From Oscillatoria acuminata PCC 6304 (GTDB lineage: Bacteria > Cyanobacteriota > Cyanobacteriia > Cyanobacteriales > Laspinemataceae), in assembly GCF_000317105.1 (NCBI RefSeq), contig NC_019693.1, positions 6,387,227 through 6,451,226 of the forward strand: DNA of 64,000 nucleotides, written 5' to 3'. The position numbers were made by a program, and so were the translations under genes. The notes beneath the pieces are model-generated. The model was not told where the DNA came from and did not search any database. It saw only the letters and a list, made by a program, of their open reading frames with translations. Each line of letters opens with the position of its first letter. Within the stretch, counting starts at the first letter, position 1. Positions 1-8,952 of the stretch are shown in pieces.

Positions 1-1133
1 TCAGTTAAAGCGGCTTTCAACACTTGTAAACCCGCCTCCCGAGTCTCTTCTGGGAGAGGATTGTTGCCTTTACCTTGAGGATTCGCCCCGAGCGATCGCA
101 GCAAAACCTCTGTATAAAGATTGTTACTCTTTTGCAAAACCTCCACCGTCATTTCAGACAAGGGAGGTGAGACGATCGCTGCTAATTCTTGCTGATTCGG
201 CATATTTCTAAACTCGTCACTCACCATTTCCCGTCCCGTGGTAATTCCCACCCCATTCAACGCTTGGCGGAAATACCCTAAAAAGTTCTCCGCAGGTTCG
301 GCAACAGAAATTGAAACCTCTTCTGCCGGTGACCCGACGTGCAACTGACCCGCGACTCGCACAATGGGTCTGCTAAACTCTCTCCCCACTTCCAAAAATT
401 CCCTGGAATCCGTCGAAACCGTCGTGGATCGATTCTCAACTTGCCATTGAGTTTGTTCCGCAGGATTCGCCCAAGTCACCGATAACGGTTGTCCTAATCC
501 CTGGGGAGTCAAGGTAAAATCCACGCTATTTTGATTAAAAATCAAACTGTTAACAGGTGCACCATATCCCGCCTGCACATCTTCCCATTCCCAGTTAGGA
601 TGGACGGGAGACCCGATGAAATAACTATCTTCTCCAATCAGTTCGCCCACTTGCCGGATGCCTTGTTGTTGCAATTGTTGGGCGATCGCCTCTAACTGAG
701 TTTTCCCAATCGTCGGGTCACCCCGTCCCACAATCCGCAGAGAGTCAATCCGGTCCCCAGTCGGATTAGAACCATAAATCGAGGTGCGAATCCGAAATTC
801 GGGACCGAGATGCTGTAACGCTGCCGCACTTGTGAGCAATTTAGCCGTTGATGCGGGAATGAAAAACTGTTCAGCATCGCGACGATAAAGGGTGCGATCG
901 CCTCCACCATCCAACGTTTCCACCAGAATACCCCACCGGGCGCGCCGTAACTGAGGACGATTGATAATCCCGGCGATCGTCGATTCCAACTGCGACTGAC
1001 AAAAGCGCTGGGGTGGAGTCGGTGAGGTTTGTCCCTTCACCGGAGACGGCAAACTGACCAACGTCAGGGTCAACGCCAGTAGATTCAGCGATTTCAGGGA
1101 TTTGTAAAGGCGAGCGATCGTCAATTTCAACAT
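1..1133 (-). CDS. dacB: D-alanyl-D-alanine carboxypeptidase/endopeptidase (PBP4 type, peptidase S13), 3' end outside the window
   Basis: The minus-strand frame opens at the ATG at 1133 and is still open at base 1, so about 377 codons are visible and the C-terminus is missing. The first ~35 residues form a signal peptide (basic start, Leu-rich core, ending near VKGQ), so the product acts in the periplasm. The serine acylation motif STAK follows 'FIPA', and an SNN triad sits near the visible end ('EVLQKSNNLY'). The KTG box would lie beyond the window. Motif order and spacing fit the S13 low-molecular-mass penicillin-binding proteins, which trim or cleave peptidoglycan stem peptides. It is divergent from hsp20, and a ~385-bp non-coding region separates them. 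The family call is firm. Confidence 0.88.
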   Translation of the reverse strand, partial: MLKLTIARLYKSLKSLNLLALTLTLVSLPSPVKGQTSPTPPQRFCQSQLESTIAGIINRPQLRRARWGILVETLDGGGDRTLYRRDAEQFFIPASTAKLLTSAAALQHLGPEFRIRTSIYGSNPTGDRIDSLRIVGRGDPTIGKTQLEAIAQQLQQQGIRQVGELIGEDSYFIGSPVHPNWEWEDVQAGYGAPVNSLIFNQNSVDFTLTPQGLGQPLSVTWANPAEQTQWQVENRSTTVSTDSREFLEVGREFSRPIVRVAGQLHVGSPAEEVSISVAEPAENFLGYFRQALNGVGITTGREMVSDEFRNMPNQQELAAIVSPPLSEMTVEVLQKSNNLYTEVLLRSLGANPQGKGNNPLPEETREAGLQVLKAALT

Positions 1134-1518
1134 AAGCAGAAACCACAGTCCAAATAAACAACAGTGAATCATTAGCAAAGCGCTCACTCCTAGGAACAAG
1201 CAAGCGCCCCTTCCCGTGAATCCAAACGCCGGGGTATTCACCCGGTTTAAACCCCAATCCGGGAGACCCCTTCTCTACTCCCCAAGGATTCTACCAGTTT
1301 CCCAATGTTCAACATCCCGACTTCAGGCGTTCTCTTCGTTCAACATCACGACTTCAGTCGTTATCCTCCCTACCCCTCTTTACAGGTGCGGTAATTTACA
1401 CTCACCCCATACCCAAAACCGAACTCAACCCTCCACTCAACTTAGATATATTAATTCCATAAAGAGGTAAGCGATTCAAACCTCAAACCAACATCAAATC
1501 TTAAGGAGGCAACCTATT
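1134..1518. promoter_or_regulatory. Divergent intergenic region and hsp20 leader with possible RNA-thermometer hairpin
   Basis: No credible gene lies here. Two 25-bp direct repeats (1307-1331 and 1338-1362, 23/25 identical, starting GTTCAACATC) sit 31 bp apart. Upstream of hsp20 the leader carries GAGGT (1464-1468) and ACCTC (1480-1484), which can pair as a 5-bp hairpin. The same ACCTC could instead pair with the GAGG of the strong Shine-Dalgarno AAGGAGG (1503-1509). Cyanobacterial small heat-shock genes are known to use RNA thermometers in the 5'UTR. That this leader is one is inference. No CIRCE element was seen. Confidence 0.35.
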
Positions 1519-1959
1519 ATGGCACTCATTCGTTACTCCCCCTTCCGGGAAATTGACACCCTCCAACGGGAAATGAACCGCTTATTTGACAACATTTCTT
1601 CCGCCCCCGAAACTGAAAATGGCGGACTGACCTTCGTTCCTCCTGCGGAAATCTCCGAAACCAGCGATGCCATTCACTTAAAACTAGAAATTCCCGGCAT
1701 GGAACCCGAGAACTTCGATGTCCAAGTCACCGCCGAATCCGTGGCAATTAGTGGACAACGCCACTCCCAAACTCGCACCGAACAACAAGGCATGACACGC
1801 AGCGAATTTCGCTATGGTCAATTCCGCCGCGTCATTCCCCTCCCCGCCAGGGTGAAAAATACCGAAGTGCAGGCGGAATACAAAAATGGCATTCTCCAAC
1901 TCAATTTACCCAAAGCAGAAGAGGAGAAAAACAAGGTCGTTAAAGTTAACATTGGCTAA
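1519..1959 (+). CDS. hspA: Small heat-shock protein, Hsp20/alpha-crystallin family
   Basis: The 146-residue product is a normal length for a bacterial sHsp. A variable N-terminus (ALIRYSPFREIDTLQREM) precedes an alpha-crystallin domain from about residue 40 to 140. That domain carries the A-x-x-x-n-G-I/V-L-x-l-x-x-P signature near its end, visible as YKNGILQLNLPKAE, followed by a charged tail. The protein should be an ATP-independent holdase that binds unfolding proteins and membranes under heat or light stress. The start is set by AAGGAGG nine bases upstream of the ATG. An HtrA protease follows 440 bp downstream on the same strand, so the two form a protein-quality-control neighbourhood, although the gap suggests separate promoters. 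Confidence 0.95.
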   Translation: MALIRYSPFREIDTLQREMNRLFDNISSAPETENGGLTFVPPAEISETSDAIHLKLEIPGMEPENFDVQVTAESVAISGQRHSQTRTEQQGMTRSEFRYGQFRRVIPLPARVKNTEVQAEYKNGILQLNLPKAEEEKNKVVKVNIG

Positions 1960-1964
1960 CCAGA

Positions 1965-2003
1965 GTTGAGGGGGTTTACCTTAAACGCTTATGACCCCCT
2001 CAA
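1965..2003 (+). terminator. Stem-loop after hsp20
   Basis: GTTGAGGGGGT (1965-1975) is perfectly complementary to ACCCCCTCAAC (1993-2003), giving an 11-bp GC-rich stem with a 17-nt loop starting 5 bp after the hsp20 stop codon. No clear T-run follows, so it may protect the 3' end or terminate weakly. Confidence 0.45.
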
Positions 2004-2060
2004 CCTCCAGCAAAGGGGTTGATTGACCTAATATCTGCGAATTAGCAATCCAGTCAAAAG

Positions 2061-2199
2061 AGAAACCCGATTTCTGATATTCAGGATTTCCTCCGATCAC
2101 AATTCCTTGGGTTTGAAGGGAACGCTTTGGGGACAAATCTCTGATGGTCTGAAAAATCCGATAGCGTTGGTGCAGAAGAAAGAAGAAACCGGGTTTCTT
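2061..2199. repeat. Two copies of a dispersed AGAAACCCGGTTTCT-type palindrome
   Basis: AGAAACCCGATTTCT (2061-2075) and AAGAAACCGGGTTTCTT (2183-2199) lie in the 440-bp hsp20-htrA gap. The same palindrome recurs at 32127-32141, at 41559-41573 and, in degraded form, at 41611-41623, always in non-coding sequence. I see no gene in 2004-2399. Confidence 0.6.
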
Positions 2200-2399
2200 G
2201 CCTTCAGTGTGGAATAGGGAAGAGATTTCTGGGAAAGGTTTGGGTTAACCCCAAAACTTTCTGGAATTGAGTAATCTATCTTCCGAGGATTGTGAGTGCA
2301 GCCGAGTTCGATTACAGTGGAATCAGGGGAGGGTGATGGGGTAACCCGTTGCCTCCTCGATTTTCGCGCTTACTCTACGGACGGATATAAATAATAACC

Positions 2400-3614
2400 A
2401 TGTCGTTTTCTAAATTTTGTGCCAATGGGCGAACCCTTATCACTTATTTATTAATGGGGATTTGGAGTGCAGTCGCCTGGTTAAACCCCCTCGGGTCACT
2501 CTCTGCGGCAGCAACTCCCTTATCTGCGGTGAATTCCCTCCCCGCCAACCCGGTAACAGTGGCCCTCCAACCCAAGCAAAACCCGGGAAGCGGAGGCAAC
2601 TTTGTCACCGCAGCAGTGGATCTCGTCGGACCCTCTGTGGTTCGCCTGAATACCGAACGCACGATCGCCCGTCGGGATGACCCATTTTTTAATGATTCCT
2701 TGTTCCGAGAGTTTTTCGGACCGGATGTGCCAATCCCCCAGCAAGAAGAACTCCTGCGGGGTCAGGGTTCGGGTTTCATTATCGACGGTGATGGGTTAAT
2801 TCTCACTAATGCTCATGTCGTCAGTGATGCCGATCGCGTCACCGTCACTTTAAAAGATGGTCGCACATTCGAGGGGGAAGTGCGCGGAACGGATGCTGTC
2901 ACCGATTTAGCAGTGGTCAAGATTGATGACCCCGGCGAACAATTACCCGTTGCACCGTTGGGGGATTCCTCACAAGTGCGAGTGGGAGATTGGGCGATCG
3001 CAGTCGGTAATCCCTTTGGGTTAGATAATACAGTCACATTAGGGATTATTAGCACCTTAGAGCGATCGTCCTCCCAAGTCGGCATCCCCGATAAACGAGT
3101 AGATTTCCTACAAACCGACGCCGCCATCAATCCCGGCAACTCCGGCGGTCCCCTATTGAACGATCGCGGTCAAGTCATCGGCATCAACACCGCCATTCGT
3201 CCCAACGCCAGAGGGATTGGATTTGCGATTCCCATCAACAAAGCAAAAGCGCTCACCGATATATTATCCAGAGGTGAGACGGTGACTCATCCCTTTATCG
3301 GCATTCAGATGGTCACTTTAACTCCGGACCTAGCGCGCCAAAACAATCAGGACCGGAATTCCAACTTAATCGTCCCAGAAATCAATGGCGTGTTAGTGAT
3401 GCGAGTCTTGCGAGATTCCCCAGCAGAAGCAGCTAGATTGCGCCTTGGAGATGCGATTATTGCCGTAGATGGCACCCCCATCACCAGCGCCGACCAATTG
3501 CAGCGCATCGTCGAAAATAGCGGCGTCAATCGCGACCTCCGTCTCACCGTTCAACGCGGCCCTCAAACCCTAGAACTCACCGTGAGAACCGCTCAATTGA
3601 GCAATACTCGGTGA
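2400..3614 (+). CDS. HtrA/Deg-type serine protease with one PDZ domain
   Basis: A 404-residue protein of the cyanobacterial HhoA/HhoB/HtrA group. Residues 1-37 include a hydrophobic segment (LITYLLMGIWSAVAWL) acting as signal peptide or anchor, so the enzyme should work in the periplasm or at the thylakoid lumen. The trypsin-like domain shows His139 (TNAHVV), Asp169 (TDLAVVK) and Ser248 (GNSGGPL). A single PDZ domain follows from about residue 300 to 395 (HPFIGIQ ... DSPAEAARLRLGDAIIAVDG). It degrades or refolds damaged exported proteins. The gene stands alone on the plus strand downstream of hsp20. Family certain; which of the three cyanobacterial paralogues cannot be told. Confidence 0.95.
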   Translation: MSFSKFCANGRTLITYLLMGIWSAVAWLNPLGSLSAAATPLSAVNSLPANPVTVALQPKQNPGSGGNFVTAAVDLVGPSVVRLNTERTIARRDDPFFNDSLFREFFGPDVPIPQQEELLRGQGSGFIIDGDGLILTNAHVVSDADRVTVTLKDGRTFEGEVRGTDAVTDLAVVKIDDPGEQLPVAPLGDSSQVRVGDWAIAVGNPFGLDNTVTLGIISTLERSSSQVGIPDKRVDFLQTDAAINPGNSGGPLLNDRGQVIGINTAIRPNARGIGFAIPINKAKALTDILSRGETVTHPFIGIQMVTLTPDLARQNNQDRNSNLIVPEINGVLVMRVLRDSPAEAARLRLGDAIIAVDGTPITSADQLQRIVENSGVNRDLRLTVQRGPQTLELTVRTAQLSNTR

Positions 3615-3767
3615 GAATTGGGTCTGGGGTGAGGCAATTTCCCTGAAATCCCTGGATTGCATCCATTACCCCCCGAGTTCTTTTTTGATTCTGTTGGTGA
3701 ATTACGCCCTAGCGTTGCGCCAACAGAATCCTTACGTTAGGCATCCTGAAGACCAATAAAAATAGCT

Positions 3768-4196
3768 TCAGTTTTCAGGTATAAATGCCCGCTCAAAAAA
3801 TTGCTTTCGATAACGTCTATAAACATCAAAATCACTATCCAAAGTAGCAATAGCCGGAATATTCAGCCGTTCAGAAATTGCAATGAGAGACAAATCAGCA
3901 AAATCTCCCGGCAAATCTGCATACTGCTGATTCAGTTGAGCAATTCGCGTAAAATCTTCAGGAATCAATTGGATGCATTCATAAAGTTCTATAGCCAGAT
4001 CATGAAGAAACTCATTTTGTGTACGCCAATCTTGACTAAGTAGCCACATAACCTCAGTAGCACAACTCACCGTAGTGACTAGATGACTTGTACATCTTTC
4101 AAAGAAGACTCGGACCTGTTGATGATAGCGATCGGTGGAACTGTAGTAAGCCACTAAAATTCCACTATCTACAATAATTACAGGATGATAAATCAT
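3768..4196 (-). CDS. PIN-domain toxin, VapC-like ribonuclease
   Basis: A 142-residue single-domain protein with the acidic residues expected of a PIN nuclease: Asp10 in IIVDSGIL, Glu48 in CATEVMW, Asp98/Asp101 in PGDFADLSL and Asp120 in IATLDSDFDVYR. PIN toxins are metal-dependent RNases that usually cleave tRNA or rRNA. Its ATG overlaps the stop codon of the upstream antitoxin gene by one base (TAATG), which is typical of translationally coupled toxin-antitoxin operons. The 150 bp beyond its 3' end is non-coding and contains TTCTGTTGG / CCAACAGAA inverted repeats shared with repeats elsewhere in the window. Confidence 0.9.
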   Translation of the reverse strand: MIYHPVIIVDSGILVAYYSSTDRYHQQVRVFFERCTSHLVTTVSCATEVMWLLSQDWRTQNEFLHDLAIELYECIQLIPEDFTRIAQLNQQYADLPGDFADLSLIAISERLNIPAIATLDSDFDVYRRYRKQFFERAFIPEN

Positions 4197-4462
4197 TACG
4201 AATGATGTGGGGAATGCTTGTTCTCCAAATAATTAGCAATTGCTTTTTTTCGATTGGCCCGTTCTGATAAACCAGGCGGCGCGTCTTCTAACAAATGTTC
4301 AGGATGTCCCCCACGTCTTTGGACAATAGTTTGGCGGGGTTGTAAACTCAACCAGTGTTCTTTAACCAAGCGTTTAATCAATTCATCGCTGGTAATTTTT
4401 TCCCTTGCCAAAATTTCCACTAAACAGGCTTCCGTTTCTTGATCGAGTTCTATATTCAGCAT
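4196..4462 (-). CDS. Antitoxin partner of the PIN toxin
   Basis: An 88-residue protein beginning MLNIELDQETEACLVEIL, which reads as a ribbon-helix-helix-like N-terminus ('ITSDELIKRLVKEHW' could be the helical pair). The charged, Pro-rich C-terminal half would wrap the toxin. It is first in the operon and overlaps the toxin gene by one base. By analogy with VapB it should bind and inhibit the PIN protein and repress its own promoter. Assignment rests on position and size more than on a strong motif. Confidence 0.75.
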   Translation of the reverse strand: MLNIELDQETEACLVEILAREKITSDELIKRLVKEHWLSLQPRQTIVQRRGGHPEHLLEDAPPGLSERANRKKAIANYLENKHSPHHS

Positions 4463-4547
4463 GAATTCCTCTGATTTATGATTAATCTCTAATTATACCT
4501 GATTTACGCAAACTCCTACCCCCGATTAGAAAGTCTTCCATCCAAAA

Positions 4548-4871
4548 TCAGTAAACTGTTTTCTGTTCGTTTCCCCATCCCTCTTGAGGGGTGACCGTTC
4601 CCTCAAGCTCAGGAACTCGTTTTACTCGAAAAACAATCCGCTCTTTCATCCTCCCGACTCCTTCAGTATCAAAACAGTAAAAGCCGATAATAATGCCCCC
4701 GAAAAATGCCGGTTCTTTCTGACCCCGGTGCAGATAAAGCTCACAGTCTATGAGTTCAAATGCTTTTTGACGTCTAACCGACCAATATCCGGTTTCCCAC
4801 TCATCTCGCTCTGGGCAAACAGGGGTTAAGTTTTTGATGTGTTCTTTCTCAAGAAAATGAATTGCTTTCAT
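4548..4871 (-). CDS. Hypothetical protein, 107 aa
   Basis: I do not recognise this protein. It reads MKAIHFLEKEHIKNL..., has a hydrophobic stretch around FFGGIIIGFYCF and ends EGWGNEQKTVY. No signal peptide is evident. It sits between the beta-lactamase gene and the toxin-antitoxin operon, all on the minus strand, with about 85-115 bp on either side, so it is probably expressed alone. Codon use resembles the flanks and the frame is uninterrupted, which favours a real gene. Confidence 0.55.
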   Translation of the reverse strand: MKAIHFLEKEHIKNLTPVCPERDEWETGYWSVRRQKAFELIDCELYLHRGQKEPAFFGGIIIGFYCFDTEGVGRMKERIVFRVKRVPELEGTVTPQEGWGNEQKTVY

Positions 4872-4984
4872 AATTTTTTATCCTCAGTTTCCGTAACTCA
4901 TCAGGCGAAATGTAATGGAATTATTATAGCATATTTTAGACTAATTTAGGTAAAAAAGTAAGATTGGCAGGGGCTGTACTGGCA

Positions 4985-5848
4985 CTACAACACGCCGATA
5001 TCTTGCAAACAGCGCCGAGTTAGCTCAAGTCTAGCCGGTCCATCTTCGGGCTTGTTAATATCAATATTAGTTGCAAAAAAATAAACATTATCTCCGGTTT
5101 CTACATAGCCCACAAACCAGCCAATATTTTGGAGTGATTCATTGCCAAATCCAAACCAACCTGTTTTAGCTCGAATGGTGTAGTCGGGAGTTTGTTCATA
5201 AATCATAATCTCTTTGACTAGGGAAAGGGTCTGCTCAGAAAAGGGTAAATCGTTGTCGTAGAGACGGCGCAAAAATTGCACTTGTTGTTGGGGGGTGATT
5301 TGGAGGTTTCCCTGTAGCCAAAATTGGTCAATTTCTTCCGGTGTGCCAATGTTTTGATTGCCATAGCCGACTTGGGTTATCCATTGCTGCATTCGCTCAT
5401 ATCCGATGCGCCGCGCTAACACTTGATAAAACCAGACGGCAGAGAGTTTAAATGCTTCTCTCAGATTTAAGTCTCGATTCCAGGTGGGAATTGCTCTAGG
5501 AATTCCATCCCAGGTTAACACGGCGAGTTCATTCGGAATGACGCTGGTTTCTAGGGCAATGAGAGAGTTGAGGATTTTGAAGGTTGAGGCGGTGGGGAAG
5601 GCGGTTTGATTGCGTTGAGGGTTATGTTGCCAGAGGTTGCCATTTAATTCCGCAATAATAATTGAACCTTCCACCCCTAACTCTTGGAAATGTTGACCAA
5701 AGTCAAAGGTTTGAGCCATCTCTGGGAAGACTGCACTCTCACTCCCAGATTTGGAAAGACTTGATGCCGGTTTAATGTTGGGAAAAATGGTAAAAATTAG
5801 ACAGCCCAATGAAACAATCATTATGTGATTAATTGAGGGGTTTTTCAT
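4985..5848 (-). CDS. Class D (OXA-type) beta-lactamase or related penicillin-recognising protein
   Basis: A 287-residue exported protein; residues 5-30 form a signal peptide. All class D active-site elements are present in order: S88-T-F-K91 (acylation serine and the lysine normally carbamylated), S136-A-V138, Y162-G-N164, a Trp at 177 in the omega-loop region and K228-T-G230. Class D enzymes hydrolyse penicillins and sometimes carbapenems; the substrate range cannot be read from sequence. The short flanking stem-loop (5950-5984) isolates it from the upstream kinase. No mobile element borders it and codon use looks native, so it appears to be a resident cyanobacterial gene. Confidence 0.9.
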   Translation of the reverse strand: MKNPSINHIMIVSLGCLIFTIFPNIKPASSLSKSGSESAVFPEMAQTFDFGQHFQELGVEGSIIIAELNGNLWQHNPQRNQTAFPTASTFKILNSLIALETSVIPNELAVLTWDGIPRAIPTWNRDLNLREAFKLSAVWFYQVLARRIGYERMQQWITQVGYGNQNIGTPEEIDQFWLQGNLQITPQQQVQFLRRLYDNDLPFSEQTLSLVKEIMIYEQTPDYTIRAKTGWFGFGNESLQNIGWFVGYVETGDNVYFFATNIDINKPEDGPARLELTRRCLQDIGVL

Positions 5849-5949
5849 AAAAGCTATCTTTCTGCGAGAGGGTCGAATATTTGATTCAATTTTGGCAATT
5901 TTTCAGATAAATTAAATACCTGATAATTTATTTTATCACCTTCTAGCCT

Positions 5950-5984
5950 CCTTCCATAATTTTTTTAATAAAAATTATGGAAGG
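5950..5984 (-). terminator. AT-rich 15-bp stem-loop between kinase and beta-lactamase genes
   Basis: CCTTCCATAATTTTT (5950-5964) pairs perfectly with AAAAATTATGGAAGG (5970-5984) around a 5-nt loop. It lies 125 bp downstream of the kinase stop codon, and a second weaker inverted repeat (GGTGCGTCA at 6029 / TGACGCACC ending 6081) lies between them. Likely transcription end for the kinase gene. Confidence 0.5.
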
Positions 5985-6108
5985 GTTGGGCTGTCACTGC
6001 ATCGGTTAGGGTTGATGTGGGTGAAGTCGGTGCGTCAGAGTGTTGTCGGGTGATGATATTCATTGGAGCACTTGACGCACCTGATGCGGCCATTAACTGG
6101 ATATGAGA

Positions 6109-8952
6109 TTATTCATCATCAAATACCCATCCTTCTCCTTCTCCTTCTGTCCACTGGGTTGTATCTTCCAGAGGCAGGGGTTCGGAAAAATTTTGGTTGA
6201 GTTTTGGTGCTATTGTCTCTGCATTCAAGGAACTCACCGGCAGATTGCCAGGGAGGTAAACGGTGAAGGTTGAACCCACTCCGAGGTTACTTTCTACGAA
6301 TAAATCCCCTCCCATTAATTGACAAAAACTCCGGGCCACGGCTAATCCTAAGCCGGTCCCCACACCATGATGAATATCTGAGCTATGGATTGAACTAAAT
6401 GGCTCAAATAGCTCTTGCAGTTGTTCTGGAGTGATGCCGATGCCGTTGTCTCGGATTCTAAATACAACCCATTCTTCGGCGGCTTCTAGTTCTGGTTTAC
6501 TGAATTTGGAGGCGGCATTCAATATTCGGAAGTCTGGGGTATCTTCTCGGGTGATTTCTAAGGCGATCGCCCCGTTTTCGGTAAACTTGGTGGCATTATC
6601 GAGTAAGTGCCACAAGACTTGCTCTAGTTTCTGCCGATCGCTGCATATTGTCCCCCATTCCGCATCTCCTGCCATTGTCAAGGTGTTGTTATTAGTAATC
6701 AGCTTATGCTCTATCTGGGCCATAATCAGGGCGACTGCCTCAGCAACCTCGAAGCATTCAACTTGCAGTTGCATCCGACCCAACTCAATCTTGGAATAAT
6801 CCAAAATATCATCAATCACCATCAACAAATCTTTCCCGGCTTGATTAATCTGCTGCAAATCCCCAAAGAAAGCCCGATTGCTGACCCCTAACTCTTTGGC
6901 ATCTTCCTGCAATAAATCGCTATAGCTGATAATTGTAGTTAATGGCGTCCGCAATTCATGGCTCATATTGGCGAAAAAAGCACTTTTGGCCAAGTTAGCT
7001 GCTTCTGCGGTGGCTTTAGCTCGTTGCAATTCCCCTTCGACTCGCTTGGTTTCAGTAATATCCCGCGCAAAAATACAATTATATTCTTTCCCCCTAATTT
7101 GGAAATAATTAATGGTAATTTCTACAGGAAAAGTTTGACCCTCCTTCGTGCGATGATGGCATTCGAGACGAACCGATCCAAATTCTTTGATTTCCTCCCA
7201 GTATTCCGGCCAGACTTCTGCGGGTAAATCAGGGTTGATGTCATGAACACTCAGGGACAGCAGGTCTTTGCGAGAGTAGTTCAGGGTGATGCAAGCGGCA
7301 TCGTTGACGTAGAAAAATCGGCCATTGGGAGTCAACCAAAATACGGAATCCGCTGCATTATTGATGGAAAATTCCAAAACGTCGCGGGTTTCTTCCAAAA
7401 GGCTGCGGGTGCGAATTTCTGCTTGCAATTGGTCGATCGCCTCGGTTAAATCTTTGGTGCGTTCGGTGACGCGGGTTTCGAGTTCCTCATTGGCTTTTTG
7501 GAGTGCCGCTTCTGCCGCTTTGCGATCGGTAATATCAAATCCGATAAAGACTGCCGCCTGTCCCTGCTGATATTTGTGAGAAACTACCAGAAAGTGCCGA
7601 TTCACCCCGCGAACCATCATCTCAATTTCGTGCTGTGCTTCTTTTGCCGGATTGTTAAAAAATTCCGGGACCAGGTGGTTAAATTTCGGCGACCCCTGTA
7701 AAAATCCGATTTTTTTCCCGAGAAACGTCTCGGGATTGGCGCTAAAAGTCTTGGCTAAGTAGCCATTGACTCCGAGATAAACTAAATCAGAACTAAACCA
7801 GGAAATGCTCCCGGGAACGGCATCTAAAACCGCTTGCAGTTGGTCGTTGGCAGATTCGAGTTCGGTTTGAGTTTTGATGCGATCGTGGGTTTCTAAGGCC
7901 AGGGCAGTATAATCAGCGATGGAAGCTGCAAAGTTCCGTTCTCCTAATTTCCACCTGCGGGGGATGCCGCGATGTTCGCAGGAAACAATCCCGACGATTT
8001 TGCCACTAATGCGAATGGGTGCATCTAATTTGGAGGTAATGCCGAGGGGGATGAGGTAGGTATCGGCTAAATCTCGGGTTCTGGGATCGGTGATGGCATG
8101 ATCGACACAGATGGCACGTTCGGTTTCTAGGGATTGGAAGTATTGAGGATAGGGAGCAGTCAGCAGCATACTGCCGGAGGAATGGAGGCGATCGGTGCGT
8201 TCGTAGAGATTGATACAGGTAATCTCCGTCTGGTTATTGTCGTACAACCAGACTCCCACCCGTTCTACGACTAAGGTATTGGCGGCAGCTTCGGTAATTT
8301 CTGCGATCGCCGCTTCTAGATTCCCCTCATTCTGGGTTTTGCTTCTAGCGAGTTCGACGAGAACCTGACTTTGGCGACGCAAGTCGCTTTCATCCGATCG
8401 AGATCGCCGGTGGGAATTGCTGGATACTTTGGGAGTGAACTGATTCAAGGGTTCTCGATTCCCTGGGGTCCTCCCTGTGGCGGTCCTCAACAGCAACAAC
8501 CCACCGATTTCACCGGACTCGGTTTTCCAGGGATGGACGTCCCACTTGATTCGGGAGTGGCGATCGCCTTGGAACTTAAACTCTTCCTCCCAAGATTTTA
8601 CCCCCCCTGCTAAACAAACTGCTTGTACCTCTTTCCAAAATTCCAGGGAGATTGCCGAGTCTTTACCCCCTTGCTCCTCGGGGTTCTGGGTTGTACGTGG
8701 GGTGGAGATCAACCGAGGCAGGATTTCATAATGAGAACGACCCAAAATCGACTCGACTGGGGGAGTCGGAGTCTGGGGTGCTGAGGGGTCTGGGGAAGGG
8801 CGGTTGCCATCGCGATCGTCGAAACCACAATCTCGCAACCATTGGCGACTCGCAAACAAGTATCGCATCTGGCGATCAACCATTGCTATTGCCTGGGGAG
8901 TCTGTTCCAAAAATATCTTGAGCAGGTCGAAATTCTCTGGGGAGTACAGCAT
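6109..8952 (-). CDS. Sensor histidine kinase: PAS-GAF-PAS-PAS-HisKA-HATPase_c
   Basis: A 947-residue soluble-looking kinase with no membrane helices. Apparent order: PAS at ~10-155, GAF at ~200-360 (VVERVGVWLYD ... GIVSCEHRG), PAS at ~370-480, a coiled coil at ~480-520, PAS at ~525-640 (FARDITETKR). Then comes the dimerisation/phosphoacceptor domain with His665 in ANMSHELRTP and the ATPase domain with an N box (HLLDNATKF), G1 box (RDNGIGI) and G2 box (GTGLGLAV). There is no receiver domain, so the phosphate must pass to a separate response regulator, and none is adjacent. The GAF domain lacks an obvious chromophore cysteine motif, so I cannot call it a phytochrome. The signal is unknown. Confidence 0.9.
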   Translation of the reverse strand: MLYSPENFDLLKIFLEQTPQAIAMVDRQMRYLFASRQWLRDCGFDDRDGNRPSPDPSAPQTPTPPVESILGRSHYEILPRLISTPRTTQNPEEQGGKDSAISLEFWKEVQAVCLAGGVKSWEEEFKFQGDRHSRIKWDVHPWKTESGEIGGLLLLRTATGRTPGNREPLNQFTPKVSSNSHRRSRSDESDLRRQSQVLVELARSKTQNEGNLEAAIAEITEAAANTLVVERVGVWLYDNNQTEITCINLYERTDRLHSSGSMLLTAPYPQYFQSLETERAICVDHAITDPRTRDLADTYLIPLGITSKLDAPIRISGKIVGIVSCEHRGIPRRWKLGERNFAASIADYTALALETHDRIKTQTELESANDQLQAVLDAVPGSISWFSSDLVYLGVNGYLAKTFSANPETFLGKKIGFLQGSPKFNHLVPEFFNNPAKEAQHEIEMMVRGVNRHFLVVSHKYQQGQAAVFIGFDITDRKAAEAALQKANEELETRVTERTKDLTEAIDQLQAEIRTRSLLEETRDVLEFSINNAADSVFWLTPNGRFFYVNDAACITLNYSRKDLLSLSVHDINPDLPAEVWPEYWEEIKEFGSVRLECHHRTKEGQTFPVEITINYFQIRGKEYNCIFARDITETKRVEGELQRAKATAEAANLAKSAFFANMSHELRTPLTTIISYSDLLQEDAKELGVSNRAFFGDLQQINQAGKDLLMVIDDILDYSKIELGRMQLQVECFEVAEAVALIMAQIEHKLITNNNTLTMAGDAEWGTICSDRQKLEQVLWHLLDNATKFTENGAIALEITREDTPDFRILNAASKFSKPELEAAEEWVVFRIRDNGIGITPEQLQELFEPFSSIHSSDIHHGVGTGLGLAVARSFCQLMGGDLFVESNLGVGSTFTVYLPGNLPVSSLNAETIAPKLNQNFSEPLPLEDTTQWTEGEGEGWVFDDE

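Noticed and set aside
692-1470. Open frames around the start of the carboxypeptidase gene
   Set aside because: Those at 692-910 and 871-1257 are shadows of dacB in other frames; 1216-1470 covers leader repeats and has no start signal.
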